A DNA stretch of 64,000 bases from the NCBI GenBank assembly GCA_032433595.1, contig JASWJB010000086.1:62001-126000 (forward strand). The letters are read 5' to 3'. The first letter of the stretch is position 1. Each line of letters begins with the position of its first letter. The DNA comes from Conoideocrella luteorostrata (Eukaryota > Ascomycota > Sordariomycetes > Hypocreales > Clavicipitaceae). The position numbers and the translations under genes were made by a program. The notes beneath the pieces are model-generated. The model was given only the letters and a program-made list of their open reading frames with translations, was not told the origin of the DNA and searched no databases. This document shows positions 49,746 through 62,594 of this stretch, piece after piece.

Positions 49746-51912
49746 TTTGGAATCTGGGCATAGGTGGTGGGCTACAGGAAATGAATGCCAATACAACATG
49801 AAAGGATCATTGCAGACCTTGCGCACTTATAGTAAGGTGATGAGAAGCTTCACAGTGAGGTGCGGCTGAAAACTATTGATTATCGACCAACTAGACCGTG
49901 ACTCGCCTGATCCAGGTGCAACGGCCACGATAGGCCAAACCAAAGCGTCTAGACAAGTGTTTTCATCAAGGACTTGCATTACTTGGCAGGCGTGGTCCCA
50001 GTGCTATATTTACTCGCGATGCATGTGGAAGGCGATTTATTCATTCCAGCTGCCCAACTTAATCGCAGCAACGAGGAGCAGATGATGGCGTCAAAGCAAC
50101 CATGTCTGATAACGTACAATCTGAAGACCAGGTTAGGATTGATTAGCGACATAATGCGGCAGCCGGCATTGTGAGGAGCAACAACTTGCTACCAGTACAC
50201 ACGCTACTAGTACACACCATATTGAAGTTGTGATAAATGACAGATTTGCTGGGAGGGTGTGGTTGCTGTGGCCAGCTGAAGCCCACAAGGCATATTTATG
50301 CAAGTGGCTGCAGCGTCTACCGCCAAAACGGAGACACTAGCGGTTTTGTGCAGCAAGGTGTGCATTAGGTGGCAAAAGTATTGATCTAGAAGCAAATACG
50401 GACTTGCTGCGACCAAGTTAGCCGTGGGACGATGCTATGGAGCCGCGCGATAGCATACTTGAAGGACATGGCAATGTTCGCACGCGATAAGTGAAGATTA
50501 TTAAGTCATGGAAAGTATGTTGGGTTTGGAGTGGCTGACGTCTGGCGCCACATCGAGAGGGAGGTGGGACGCCAATAGTGCTAACACTTGGGCGGCACTG
50601 TTTCGTTAACACCCCGGCATCACCACAGAGCTTGGCCTTGATTGTATAATTTCTGAAGCTGGTGGCGTCTCGACTAAGAGCTCTTATTCTTAAGCAAAGG
50701 CGCTTTGCCGCTCACTAGGCTGGTAGTTGCCGTCGCCACAAGCGAACCGCCATAAAACATATTTCAGAGGTTCAACAGTCAGAAAATAAATGCGACTTAC
50801 TTATCCGCTAATGTTGCTGCCCGGGTCTATTTGAGCTATTATAGCCGCCCGGGCAGTGATACAATCTGAGCCTCATACATTCATCGATGGACTGGCAAGC
50901 CTCGTGCCGCTACTAGTGAGGCTGAGTTGTAATTCGGATGGCTATGTCTGGACCTCCCGCAGAAGTCAGATACCGGAATCCGAGAGTGGCGATTTATTTC
51001 GGTCCTTTGGTCACAATAAACCGTACGCCTTGCCCATTACTAATCTCTCATAGCTCATTGCCCAACATCGTCATACCTCGCTTTCATAACCAGATTCATC
51101 ACCTCGTCCAACTGCTCGTCGTGTATCGTAGGCGATTGGCAAATACATTACGAGCGTACGCCATGTCTGGCCTGGTATGCGTAACATCATCGCTATGTTC
51201 TTCGCCTCCCGAGAGGCTTACTATATTGTGCCCGGGGTTCTATTCCTCATTTCGGATGAAACCAATAGAACTAATCGGGGGTTGTGGATTGACGAATCAG
51301 CACTTGCAAGAGAGACTGTCCTGTATGACCCGCCCAGTCTTCATGTGTCTGTTGGAAGGAGCAGGTCCAAGGTCATAGAGAAATCCATAGAGTGAAAACT
51401 AGCAGGAATTGAATGAATTGGAAGCTTCCTTGGTGCCCATGGATACCCGTGGAATTCCCTAATTTTATAGGTTGATTCAAGTCTCGTTAGCGACTCCCTA
51501 TTTAATTAGTAATCGATACAGCAGCGTTTTAGCACATGGACTAGTTTCTTAGGACAAGGCAAAAACGCGACGACCTCAACTGCGTAGTTGCTAAAGTATT
51601 CAAGATTTGTTAATCAAAAGACCTCCAAAAAAGTTGTAGTCAAACATCATTCATCTTGTATGCAGTTATAGAATCGGCTACAGCGATCTTTTACGGTTTC
51701 GAGACAGCGCGTTAGTATTGACATAGCTATGAGGTACCAATTGCGTTTAATTGGCCGATGGGCGAGACTGTGGGTCTACAGCAGAGTGGAGTGGCACCTT
51801 GACCAACGACCAGCCCGGACTTACATCATTCTTCTCCCTGAAAAAAAGTCGCAGATGACAACCGCCGTCTCATCGTTAGTTTCACCCGAACACCACATCT
51901 CGCATCGCCACT
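49746..51912. other. 2.2 kb without a supported gene
   Basis: Lies between divergently transcribed genes (HET gene to the left, ATP12 to the right), so both promoters are here. Only short unrelated frames; no repeats of note. Confidence 0.45.
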
Positions 51913-53083
51913 ATGAGGCCAGCAACCCGAATTTCTCTAAGGACATTCTCGCGGGCCATCCTCCCTCCCACTAGGTCTCGATCAATTCACGCCACTGCCT
52001 CCCAAGCCGCCAATGTTGCTTCAGTCCTCGGCACCGGCCCCCCGCCGGAGCCCCCAACGCCAGCAGCTCGCAACATAAATGAGCGAATTGAGCGTCGGCG
52101 CAAGCAGGCCGATCTCTTAAAACAGGCCAAGGAAATAAGAAGCTCTAAAGACGGAAAGTCGACGACTGTGCGGAGGAGATTCTGGAAAGACGTTAGTGTA
52201 AAAGAAGTTGATGGTACGAACATGACGTTGGGAGTTACCCTACAAAGACTTGCAGCTAACCGCGGAATGATCCCATCAAGGCTCTCTGCAAATACACCTC
52301 GACGCACGACCCCTTCGACACCCGCAAACCAAAGAAATCATCCAACTGCCCTTATCCAAGCCCAATCTCGCCTTTGCACTGGCCCTCGAATGGGACACGG
52401 TCGCGTCCGCTGAACAGGCTACGAAGCAGCACCTTATTCCTCTCACCAGCCTGGTCTGCAGAGCCATCGATATTGAAAGGGATGACGCGGTAGAGAGCCC
52501 TGGAAAGACCAAGATACGCGACGACATCACCACCAACGTCCTGCGGTACCTGGACACCGACTCTCTATTATGCTGGGCCCCTCCCGCAGGAGAGTACGAT
52601 TTTCGCAACCAGGCTGGCGAATCCCTGCGCGACGTGCAAAAGCGCACGACTGACGAGATCGTGTCTTTCATGACGACGCATGTTTGGCCCGGTGTGACGC
52701 TTCAGCCCGTGCTGGATGGAGACGCCATCATGCCGAAAAAGCAGGCCGAGGGTGTGCGAGAGGTTGTTCAAGGCTGGGTCTCTGGCCTTACTGCCTGGGA
52801 GATTGCTGGGCTGGAGAGGGCTGTGCTGGCGGGGAAGAGCTTGATTGCTGCGGCGCGATTTATCACCGAATGGAGCGAGGGACCGGTCAGCAAGCCTAAT
52901 TTATCTGGTGACGGTCATTTCGGCGTCGAAGAGGCGGCCAAGACGGTCAGTCTGGAGGTGGACTGGCAGGCTTCGCAGTGGGGCGAGGTTGAGGACACGC
53001 ATGATGTGAATAATGAGGATGTGAGGCGGCAGCTGGGGAGTGTGGTTTTGCTAGTTTCGGGAACGGGGAAGCGGGAAACATAG
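51913..53083 (+). CDS. atp12: Mitochondrial F1 ATP synthase assembly chaperone ATP12
   Basis: Two exons, 51913-52213 and 52281-53083, with a 67-base intron (GTACGA donor, ATCAAG acceptor); 367 residues. The N-terminus is an Arg/Ser-rich presequence without acidic residues, typical for matrix import. The ATP12 domain begins at RRFWKDVSVKEVDG and continues across the splice site into SLQIHLDARPLRHP, LPLSKPNLAFALALEWD and LTSLVCRAIDIE. It ends with a helical region containing GLERAVLAGKSLIAAARF. ATP12 binds the F1 alpha subunit and prevents its aggregation before hexamer assembly, working with ATP11 on beta. An acidic insert near residues 320-350 is a normal variable region. The gene converges on the minus-strand regulator ending at 53511. 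Confidence 0.94.
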
Positions 53084-53510
53084 AGACTGGAGGGGAGAAA
53101 AATGTACGAGCTAGATACGTGTACACTACTAAAGAACTAGAATGGGGGCTACGATTCAACAAGCACACCCATAGAAGGAAGACTCACATTGATGGGCACC
53201 ATTGCACATTACCTCAAGGCTGTCAGCATCATTTTTTTGAAGTTGAGCTTTGTGTGGCAGATATATACGATCTACTGTGGCGACCACACAACACACAATT
53301 GATCTTATAATTGGCAAGACGGCACTTGGACAGTGATCTTGCTTGTTTGACGGTGTTTGTTCTAGGACGACTGCGTGTGTGCATGTCATTATACCAACCG
53401 CTATCAAATCACATTCCCATGCTATCCCATCTCGTCCCATCCCATCCCATCCAATTTGTTCATTCATTCCTCGACATTCATCAAAATCGGCACACTTCCC
53501 GTCAACCTCC
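53084..53510. other. Convergent 3' spacer, ATP12 to Zn2Cys6 regulator
   Basis: 427 bases with no coding signal. A short CCCAT(C) repeat (TCCCATCCCATCCCATCC) lies at about 53434-53452. Confidence 0.5.
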
Positions 53511-56316
53511 TTAATTCTGTATCGGCACACCACCCAGGGCATCAAAACTCGTGGTGTCCCAATTAAAAAACGACCCAATCATATCCAAATCCCCAAATCC
53601 CTGAAACTCGGGGCCCGTCGAAAAATCGAAACTCGACGCAGAATCGAAGCCCACGGATCGGAGGGGGTCGCACTCTGCTTCGGGTGCCGTCTGAGGCTGC
53701 AGGTTGGGGCTGGTTGGGTTGCCTGAAGCACGGCTAGCTGTTAGCGTATGCTTACACAGAAAATTGAAATGTACATTGTGTTGTATATATGACGACGAGA
53801 AGAAGAAGAAGAAGAAGAAGAAGAAGAAGAAGAAGAAGGGCAGACGTACTACTCCCCGACTTGACTAGCACCTTGGAATGAATCAGCTGCAGCATTTTGA
53901 GGGACTGTCTGCCAGAGGCGTTGAAAGAAGCGACGTGTTTGAGAATCTGTTGACATTCGTCCCATGAGGCGGACATTTGGGGCTGATTTAGGGACGGGAC
54001 GAGCGTGGGACAGGTCCTGGCTATAATGAGGACGATCCCAGCGGTACATGCATCTGTAATGGGAGGTTAGCTCGCAACTAATTGCTAGGCAAGCAATGAC
54101 AGGGCTGTAAATGGCGCGGTTGGCGCAGACGTAGACATGGTAGACATACAAAGGACATCCCACCACCAAGCCCCTGGGACTTGGGGGTTGAAGTTACCGT
54201 GCAGCAAGGCCAATAAATCTATGGCTGCTTCGACACACAATTTTGCGCATTGAAGAGACGTGCTCGCTAAGATGGGATCCGTAAATGTGGTGGGCTCTAG
54301 CTTCACGCCTTCTTCTGTCTTGGCTTGTTCATGTGTAGATAGCTGGGTCAGGATAGGCCGAAGGAGCATGATGCGCAGGTATATGAATCTATGTAAAGCA
54401 GCCCGTCAGTTAAAATAATTCAACATGATCGAGTTTTTGGTGGTGTGAATAAGGCATAAAGCATACCTGGCATGAAGAAGGAGACTTTGATCTTTGAACA
54501 GGGTCCGGTTCTGTAATGGAATTTCAGTCTCCACGCCCTTCTTCCATGACAGCGAGTCGTGCAAGGAGTTCTCGAAATCTGACAATTTCCTGTGCAAACC
54601 CACAATCGTATCCAGGCTGTAATACGACGACGTGCTCCCTGTTGCATTGTGGGACACATCTGGCGCTGTGCGGTTCATCCACGGCTGATACACCTTGGAC
54701 AGAATCTCTTCTAGGATGCCACAGAGGCGTATACTCTCTCTATAGAACCGAAACTTGGGCGTGACCTGATTTGGTTCCACGGGCACAGAGAGATCCTGCT
54801 CGAAGCCAGACGGCAGCGGCAATACGGAAATGTGTGTTGTCATGGCAGGACGACCGTACGTCATGCTCACCAACCTATATATCACAACGTCAGCATTTAT
54901 GGCAACCGCGGAGAGAGTCCGGGATCGAACCGAGTGAAGCCTCACATGTCTGTTACAATGCACCCATACCAAGTCCTCCTCCTGATCTCCTTCTCCAGAC
55001 CTCCCCTCGTGTCCTGATGATGCTCTGCATGCAGTCCTAGCCCCTGCGCAACCCTGCAAGCAACACCGCTCGCATTCCAACACCGACTGGGATGCGGCGT
55101 GCCCTGCAAATTAAGCGCCACCAGAAGCAACGTCTGCACAACACTCAAGTTATTCGCTTCTAACAGATCGATATTCACAAAAGGCTTGGTGCGCAAAAAG
55201 AAGGTCGTGGACGCAGCCAGTCTCTCTGCGGCAGGGAGATCCGAATAGTGACAGGCCAAGGAAAATATGGCATTCAGCGCAGCATGAAACGAAATGGTAT
55301 TTGCATCCCCGTCCGGATAGCACCCCAGTCCCAACCCACTTGGTGGCCTAGATGAGCGTTTTGGTTCGACGTGCGATTTCCACAAGCTCTCGTAGGCGGT
55401 CTGGAAGGATGGAAAGTGGAAAAAGGGATACATGTAGTATACTTTATCCCGAAATGTTTGAACCAAGTGGTCGGCTAGATCCCGAGGGGGGAGGGAGAAC
55501 TGGTGAGAAGGCACAAAGTAACTCGAGTCACGGCGCCAGTCACGGCCGGCTACTCGCCGGGGAAGCGAACCGAACGAGCGGTCTTTGTCTTTCATGGAAT
55601 CGAATGTTTCCTTTAGGAAAGACGCTGTGGAGGAGCTGCCGTAAAAGTCTTCGGATACGCTGACGTCGTCGTCGGTAATGACCGTGCCCATTGCCGAGAC
55701 ACTGCTGTTTGGCTCGGCTGTGACGATGGTATTGTGGGAGGTTGCTGTTGTTGATGCTGCTGCTGCTGCGGAGAGATCCGAGACTGGAGAAGAGCCGTGT
55801 GGAGAGGTTGTATTGGCGGGTGCCATGTGCAAGAAACTGTAATCCGAACATATCAGTGTGCTCCCTGATCCAACCGTAGATGCTGTAGACGTTGGTTTGG
55901 AGGCAACCCCATCTGAAGGGTCCTCCGCACCAGGCAAGTCCAAGTCCAGCGATGGAACCTCAACATCAGCATCCTTACAAGCCTGTTCCAGCTTGCGAAT
56001 ACGACCATGCAAGGCCTTGATGTATCTTCAAACCAACAAGAGAACAAGCCACAGTTCCAACGTTAGCCTCGCTTTCTTTCCGATGCAGCTGCTCGTGGTG
56101 CCTGCCCTCCTGGCAGGTCTTGGGGACATACTCATCTGTGCTAGCGGTCCTCGCATTCTCAAGCTTATAGACACATCTCTCCAGACCTAACAACCTCCGT
56201 TGGCAGGTCGAGCAAATGGGCTTTACGCCATCACATCGTGACTTGCGCTCCCTGCAAGGCTCACAAGCGAGGCTAATCTTTCGGCGACGCTGGCGTTCCT
56301 TGCCGGGGGGGATCAT
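53511..56316 (-). CDS. Zn2Cys6 transcription factor, probable cluster regulator
   Basis: Six exons in transcript order: 56132-56316, 54946-56025, 54467-54874, 54150-54388, 53850-54053, 53511-53722. Phases join to 775 residues. The zinc cluster is C18-x2-C21-x6-C28-x6-C35-x2-C38-x9-C48, followed by a coiled linker (YIKALHGRIRKLEQ). The middle homology domain contains SGVACRVAQGLGLH, WYGCIVTDM and the MLVSMTYGRPA motif completed across intron 2. The block GAWWWDVLYACTAGIVLI spans intron 4, and the acidic/aromatic tail (FNWDTTSFDALGG) resembles an activation domain. It lies directly downstream of a BVMO gene and an SDR gene on the same strand, so it is a likely regulator of them. Intron 5 contains a GAA/TTC microsatellite. 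Confidence 0.9.
53797..53838. repeat. GAA triplet microsatellite inside an intron
   Basis: About 14 GAA units on the plus strand, read as TTC in the transcript. It sits in the last intron (53723-53849) of the regulator, 10 bases from the donor. The pyrimidine-rich transcript sequence could affect splicing if its length changes. Confidence 0.85.
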
Positions 56317-57071
56317 TGCGACTAAAAGTCTCTGCGGGAGCTATGGACTAGACGGCTGGTTGAATGCCGAAAATATTTATATATATATATATAAATGCTG
56401 AATTTTGGCTACCGATAGTTTTTCATCGTGTCGTTGATATATGCATTGAGAAGTTGAGCTGTAACTTTTATTTTGGAGTGCAATAAGCGAGTGGTACAAT
56501 TTACCAGCATCTGATCCGGCACCTGTCAGACATGTGGCATACACCTCTCCATCCATAACTCCTTAGGATCTATCTAGTCCGTACGGAGTACGGAGTACAG
56601 CGGAGCGAGTGCGGTAAAGTACAGTGGTGCGCCAAGTGCAACGAACAACGAACTCCACAGGCGTGTCCTGCCAGACCGGTGCTGTGCGGGCGGTTCGATG
56701 CTCCAACGGCCAATTTGCCCCTGCAAGACCCTGTAGCTTTACGGCATTGATCATTGACGGAACATACAAACGGGGATACGGGATAGCTACTTGCATCGGC
56801 TCAAACCCTAGTTTGTCCGAGACACCGATCTGTTCGCACCATCCTGCAGGCGACATTCTGGACTTGCTTCATGAGTGGCACAGAGACAAGAGAGAGTCTT
56901 GGACGAGCTTTGGTGTTCAACTGTTCACTACCGCAACAGCTACATAATTTACACACATGGAGTGCGTCGCACTTATTCGGCAAGTTCCACTCCGCCAATT
57001 AGACGGGGAATCGTAGTGGAAGACCAACAACCTCTGAGAATCGTGAAAAACCAAAATGGTCCTCCTAGACT
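56317..57071. other. Regulator promoter and BVMO 3' flank
   Basis: 755 bases without a gene. A TA repeat lies at 56374-56394, and at 56578-56600 there is CCGTACGG followed by a tandem GAGTACGGAGTAC, a double copy of the dispersed motif, about 260 bases upstream of the regulator start. Confidence 0.5.
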
Positions 57072-59020
57072 CTAAATCTTGTACTTGTATCTCAGCTGCA
57101 TAATTGCCAGTCGGGTCAGCGGTACAATCTGCGACAAAATATGCCAGTACTTCTTCGCCGTCATGGTCGCCCCTAGAGCGGACACAAATACTAGCATCCA
57201 TTTAGTAAAGCTCAATGCCTTGCGACGAGCTCTCAGACGGGCAGCACCCGGAGTTGGCTAAGTATGAGCTATTAGCAATGTGATGCGGAAATTTTAAGAA
57301 CGAAAATGCGGTCCCGTTTTTTCTTACCGGATATATCCAATCCTTGGACACTGGAAAGAAGCTCTCGTACCAGTAAACCGGCTGCCAGTGAGGGTATGTC
57401 ATAGCATTCCACGTTTTGCCGTCCGCACCTTTCTTATTGTACCAACTGTGACACCCAGAGAACCAAACAGACTTCTGAAGGGCCGCCTGCATCTCCCGAG
57501 AGTACCTCTCCTCAGCGTCGCGCCTGACTTCGGCAAACTTGGCTTCCCCATCTAGTACGGGCTTGATAATACGGAGGGCAAAGTTGATGCTGTTCTCAAT
57601 AGCCATAACGGTCGAGGTATGACCCGTAGCAGTGTTCGGACCTGTACATGTTTACGCATTAGCAACAGCATTTACAAAACGACACGACGTGGGCGCGCGT
57701 ATCGTGGGTAACATGAATCGACGTGACCTACCCAGCATCATGAAGAAGTTGGGGAAATCATTCAAAGCACAGCAGTTGTACGCTTCTGGCCCTTCCCAAG
57801 AGGACCAATGCTCCTCGATCGTCTTCCCGCTTCTGCCAATCACGTCAACACCACCCAAAAACTGATTTGTGGCAAATCCGCTTGCCAGGACGATGATGTC
57901 CGCCTCAGTCACCTCTCCGTTCTTAGTTCGGACACCCTCAGGGACGATTTCAACTATGGGCTCATCCGACAAGGAGATGTTCTCGGCATGAAGGGCCTCG
58001 CAGTAGCCCGGATCGTAAATTCGGCGTTTGCATCCGATGGAGAAGTCGGGAATCAGCAGGTCGTGAAACTTGGCTGGCGCTGTCTGTTTCATGTATTCCG
58101 CGGCGACGGACTCTTTATATTTCCTGAATCGCTCGCCAGCCTTGGTCATGTAGAAGCCTCTCATGTCGTTTTCCGCGAAGAGAAACAGGAGAAATCGGAG
58201 AGACCTCAAAACTCCAGGAACGTGTTCGAAGATATTCTGCCAAACCTTGGTGTAAGGGACGTTGATGGGAGGAATGATCCAGTGCTTTGATCGGGCGAAC
58301 TGGCTCAAATGCTTCGTCTTGTTGACAATAGCCGGCACAATCTGGCATGCCGTGCAGCCATTGCCTACTAATACGACGTTCTTGTCCGTGACATCCACGT
58401 CTTGCCTCCACTCCGCCGAATGGAACAAATGACCTTTGAAAGTCTCGGCGCCGGGAATATCACATGGCCGGGGTTTGACCAGTATACCTGTGCCGCTGAA
58501 GAGAAACTGGCACTCGTGAACGTAAGTTTCGTCGGTGACCAGATTATGGATGTGGATTCTCCACCTGCTCGTCTGTGCCATCCATTCGCAGCGGGTAACT
58601 TCTGATTGGTAGGAAATCTTTCTTTCCAAGTCGTATTCCCTGGCAACATCTTTCAGGTATGCCCAGAGCTCGTCAGCAGTGGCAAGCGTTTGACTCCATT
58701 TGGCGTTGAGCGAAAAAGAAAAGCTGTACAGAATGCTGGGTACGTCGCAAGCGCAACCTGGGTGAAGCAAAGCAGTTAGCGGCCAAGAACATCAGCTACA
58801 GAACCGAAATGGTTTCATTTTTCCGGCAACCTCATCTCCAATGACTTCACTTACCCGGGTATTTGTTCGCAAACCAAGTTCCGCCCAAATCTGAATGTCT
58901 CTCAAATATGCGAACATCGGTAATTCCATACCATCGCTTTAGCGTGGCGCCCAAACCGATACCAGAAAATCCAGAGCCAATACAGGCAAACTGGCTATAT
59001 GTGGGGACTGTCTTGGCCAT
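57072..59020 (-). CDS. Flavin monooxygenase of the Baeyer-Villiger type
   Basis: Four exons in transcript order: 58855-59020, 57732-58757, 57328-57641, 57072-57257. Phases join to 563 residues. FAD-binding GSGFSG begins at residue 15, GGTWFANKYPG at about 46-56 is the conserved loop, and the BVMO fingerprint F162-x-G-x3-H168-x3-W172 precedes the NADPH-binding GNGCTA at 187-192. After W172 comes Arg where Pro or Asp is usual. Type I BVMOs insert oxygen next to a ketone to give an ester or lactone, using NADPH and O2. A hydrophobic C-terminal segment (WMLVFVSALGATM) and basic tail suggest membrane attachment. It lies between a Zn2Cys6 regulator and an SDR on the same strand, suggesting alcohol-to-ketone-to-ester chemistry. 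Substrate unknown. Confidence 0.92.
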
Positions 59021-60433
59021 ATTTCTCTCGCTTGGAAAATAAAAGAGATTACGAAACCAAAAAAAAAAAAAAAAATGGATGATGACTGGGGGATTTGTTG
59101 GAAATCAACCTCGTCGGTCAGAAGGATCAACGCGACTCATCAGCTAGAATATATCATGTGTCGACGGAGAGTAAAGGCAATCTTGTGTATGAGATTAGTG
59201 TTCGACGTGGGAGTTTGCGATTGAGGCAGGCACGTTGAGCGAGGGGGGCACTCAAATCTACTTATGTACTTAGCTACACGGAGTAGTGATGTACAGCTTT
59301 CCCCACGTCTGAACATCACCCGAGCTTTGAAATCCGAGCGCACGGGATTGATAACTATAGAGCTGTCAAACAGAGTTTCCGCTAGACTTGCCACGCTCAA
59401 ATGGCACAAGCTGTGGTGTGGTGGCAGGCAAGCAGACACGAAAAGCGGCTGGCCACTCAATGCAACGTCGATATGCCTGTCACCTGGTGGGGCCGGCGCA
59501 GGTCTCCTGCTCTTGAGATTATGCGGAGTAGTTACAAGCGTCACGGACTAGGTTACTGTAGTTCATCCCACTGTGATATCGTTCGTGAACTTGTAGCCCT
59601 TGCAGACTGTTGCCGTTGTCACGGCCCTCTGTTACTCATCCGACCGCGGTACAGGAAAGGGCACAAAAAAGAAAAAGGGCAGAGAGAGAGACAGGAAGCC
59701 TCTAGTAAACGGTCTAGGGGGTGGTTTGCAACAGGCCTTGTCATGTCTGAAATTGCGAGAAAGCTGCATGGCAGCTCCACCATTCATTCCCCTTTGTGGC
59801 CGGTGTCCTCTTAACTAGTGACGCAGGCCAATGGGACTACATATCTTTTTATCTATTCGTACGACAAGCTCATAGATACTCCGTACATTGGAGATATCCT
59901 GGGCATCGACGACTGAGACACATTTCGCACCGATACGGCGTGCAAACTTAGTGCCCACACTATTATTCCGTACGGAGTACAGAGTACAACTACTCCCCAA
60001 TGCACGCTGCATAAAGCGAGCGGCAGATTCCATGGATCTCAGGACGGCGGCGGCCCCATCCACCAATTGATTGCGTTAAATTGGAGTTGGACCGAGCTAA
60101 GACGAGGGGCAATGCGGAGAGACAGAAAACACAGCCGAGGTCCACAGCGGCTCGGTTGATGCACGCTCTTCTCCGCAAGGATTCTTCACGCAAAGAATTT
60201 GACCGACTCCGTTACGTCGTGCACGAAGATGATCACATTGCATCCAACGCACCGTACAGTTGCGACACAAGTTCATGCATCAATCCCCACGCCATCTATT
60301 TCTATATCCTATCCTGCAAGTTCGTCTAGAAGCCGGAACCCCCCCCCCCCCCCCCCCCGGGCATCTACCGTGCCAATGCTGGTGTATACAACGGATTAAT
60401 CTCATAACCTCACCTCATCGCCGTGAACATCCC
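59021..60433. other. 1.4 kb between BVMO and SDR genes
   Basis: No gene supported. Contains TACGGAGTA-type motifs near 59279, 59879 and 59968 (CCGTACGGAGTAC), of which the last two are about 0.9 kb upstream of the BVMO start. A C homopolymer lies at 60339-60358. Confidence 0.5.
60339..60358. repeat. C homopolymer run
   Basis: Nearly 20 consecutive C residues, about 75 bases beyond the stop codon of the minus-strand SDR gene. The assembled length may be unreliable. Confidence 0.8.
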
Positions 60434-61730
60434 CTACTTCAACCCTTCCAGGGCTGGTCCAATGCGCTTACCGGTATCTTTCTCGTACCGGTTTTCCTGC
60501 CGCTTGGCATCAAAGTCAATGCGGAGCGACCGCTCTCGGATGCCCCTAAACAGCCACTCCGGTCCTCCCTTCTGTAGTTTGGCAATGCAATCAGCCCATG
60601 TTGAAGAAGAGGAAGTGGAAGGGCCAAGACAAAAAAAGAAAAAGGGAGAGACTGCGTATCAACTTACCAGTGCTGTAACGTATCGCATCACACCAGGCGC
60701 ATAGATAGTACCGCCGTATCCACTGTACAGAGCGTCCACGAGCTTCTCACTCACAGTCTCCACATTCAACAGAGGCGTCACGAAATTGGACTCGTTGGTT
60801 TTGCCCGTGAATAGAGGCGTGCGGATGAACCCGAAAATACCCAAGGTGAGCCGAACGCGGGGAGCTTTGTGCAGGCCCTTGAGCTCGAGTTGCAGGCCCT
60901 GCTGTCAAGTTAGCCACTAGTCCGCCACAGGAACAAGCAACATGGGTGAGTATCATGCTCATGAACGTGTCTGGACGTACCTCGTGCAGCGCCGTCAAGC
61001 CAGACTTGGAAGCCGAATAGTCCACAATCGAAGGCGCAGACACGACCGAGCTCATCGAGCCGGTGTTCAGGATATGCCCGTGATCCTTTCGCGCCATCTC
61101 CGGCAAGAACTCCTTGCAGAGAAGGAACGGCGCAATGAGATTCGTCTTGATGGTGAGCTCGACATCTCGCTGCGTGCCCTCCATGACGGTGGCCCCTCTC
61201 GCCAGACCGGCATTGTTGAACAGCACCGTGGGATGTCCAACTTCGGCCCTGATGCGGTCGCACGTAGTTTTGATGGCAGCCGGATCGGTCAGGTCGCACT
61301 CGAAATAGTAGACTCGAGAGTTGCGGGGTGGTGTCCATGTAAGCGGCACATAGTCGATAATGGCGATGCGCGTCTGGGGGTTCTTTGCGATAAGGCGTTT
61401 GGCGATGCTCTCACCAATGCCGCTGCTCCCTCCTGTGAGGACAATAATCTCCTTGTCCCAGTTCCATCGGGAATCAGAGACCCAGTTGTTGGCCGTCTTC
61501 TTGTTGAGTTGGTCGTTCAATGCGAGAACAAAGCCCACGGCAGCCAGCAAGTAGACTCGCGACCGGAGGTTTGTTGCGCGATCTTGAGATTCCAGTTGCT
61601 GGATCAGACGAGAGAAGACAGGCTCCCAGGTGAGTGCCAATGCGATAGGGAGTGCTGTCCGGGGCGAAATGATCCAGTTTCTTATGGCGCCGGCCACGAC
61701 ATCGATAGTGAAACCTTCACGAGAAAACAT
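60434..61730 (-). CDS. Membrane-associated SDR, RDH10/SDR16C-like
   Basis: Three exons in transcript order: 60981-61730, 60668-60901, 60434-60571. Phases join to 373 residues. Two hydrophobic stretches near residues 17-35 and 59-72 precede the Rossmann fold. Cofactor motif TGGSSGIG is at 99-106, NNAG at 172-175, catalytic Ser225, Tyr238 and Lys242 (YSASK). The Asp after the second strand (IIDY) favours NAD. The layout matches the epidermal retinol dehydrogenase group, membrane enzymes that oxidise lipophilic alcohols or reduce ketones. The end contains the family motif PEWLFRG. It is co-oriented with the BVMO and regulator, and could supply the ketone used by the BVMO; that pathway is inferred. 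All catalytic residues are intact. Confidence 0.9.
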
Positions 61731-62594
61731 TGTGACTTGTATATTTTCTTTTCTGCCTTGTAGGCTTTCTCGTTGGTTCTAAAGTATGCTCTACAGAGAA
61801 TAAATGACAGGCCTCTTCAAAGAGCAGCAGCTTGGTATTAGCAGCCGCCTTGATGGTATGCACGAGACAATGATTCCGAAACAAGGCGAGGTGCAGACAT
61901 GATAATTACATGTGTTTCGGGATGTAGTCGAAAAACGCTAAGCTGCCTCGGTCTTAGTCGGTGTAAATATGCAATGGGCGGGACGCGGCTCAATTCTGCG
62001 AGGTCATGGCGTATCTCTTGATCGGCCCAACTCCCTAATCCCGTCGTTGCCGTCCGTCGCTGAAGATGCTCTTGACCAGAGTTGGTACTGTATACCTAAT
62101 AGCCTGGGTGCTAGGCGGGCAGCTCAGGGGAGGATATGTAGACGAGGCGGTACATATCCGCCATGGTTGGTTCAGATATCGCATTGTGATAAGCACATGT
62201 GGTAATTTGCAGCCAGGTATTGTGAAACCATAGCAGAATCACGGCAGACACAGACAGAAATATTTGCAGCCTTTAATTAACTACTTATCACAGCGTATTT
62301 GCTAGCTAATATCATATGGATTCCAAGTGGCCAGAAATGGGGTTGTGGCTTGCCGAGGCAGCGCGACAACGCACGCTGTATTCGGCACAGCCGTAATCAA
62401 TACCGGCGCCAACGTATATTAGCTGTGCGTATGCGAATGAACCAAATCCATTGATTTAACGGAAATACTAGCGCTTTTATCGAGTAACCGGAGAAGCAGG
62501 AACCAAAGAAATATCCATTTATTATACTCCGTAAAGCAAAAGCATCCATTTAAAATACCCCAACGGCAACAAATCCGGAATTCACAATACAAGC
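61731..62594. other. 864 bp upstream of the SDR gene
   Basis: SDR promoter region; no gene supported. One TACTCCGTA copy lies at about 62525. Confidence 0.4.

Noticed and set aside
54905..54950. GGTTCGATCCC-like sequence on the minus strand, resembling a tRNA B box
   Set aside because: The T stem does not pair fully, no A box or anticodon arm is found, and it lies within an intron of the regulator.
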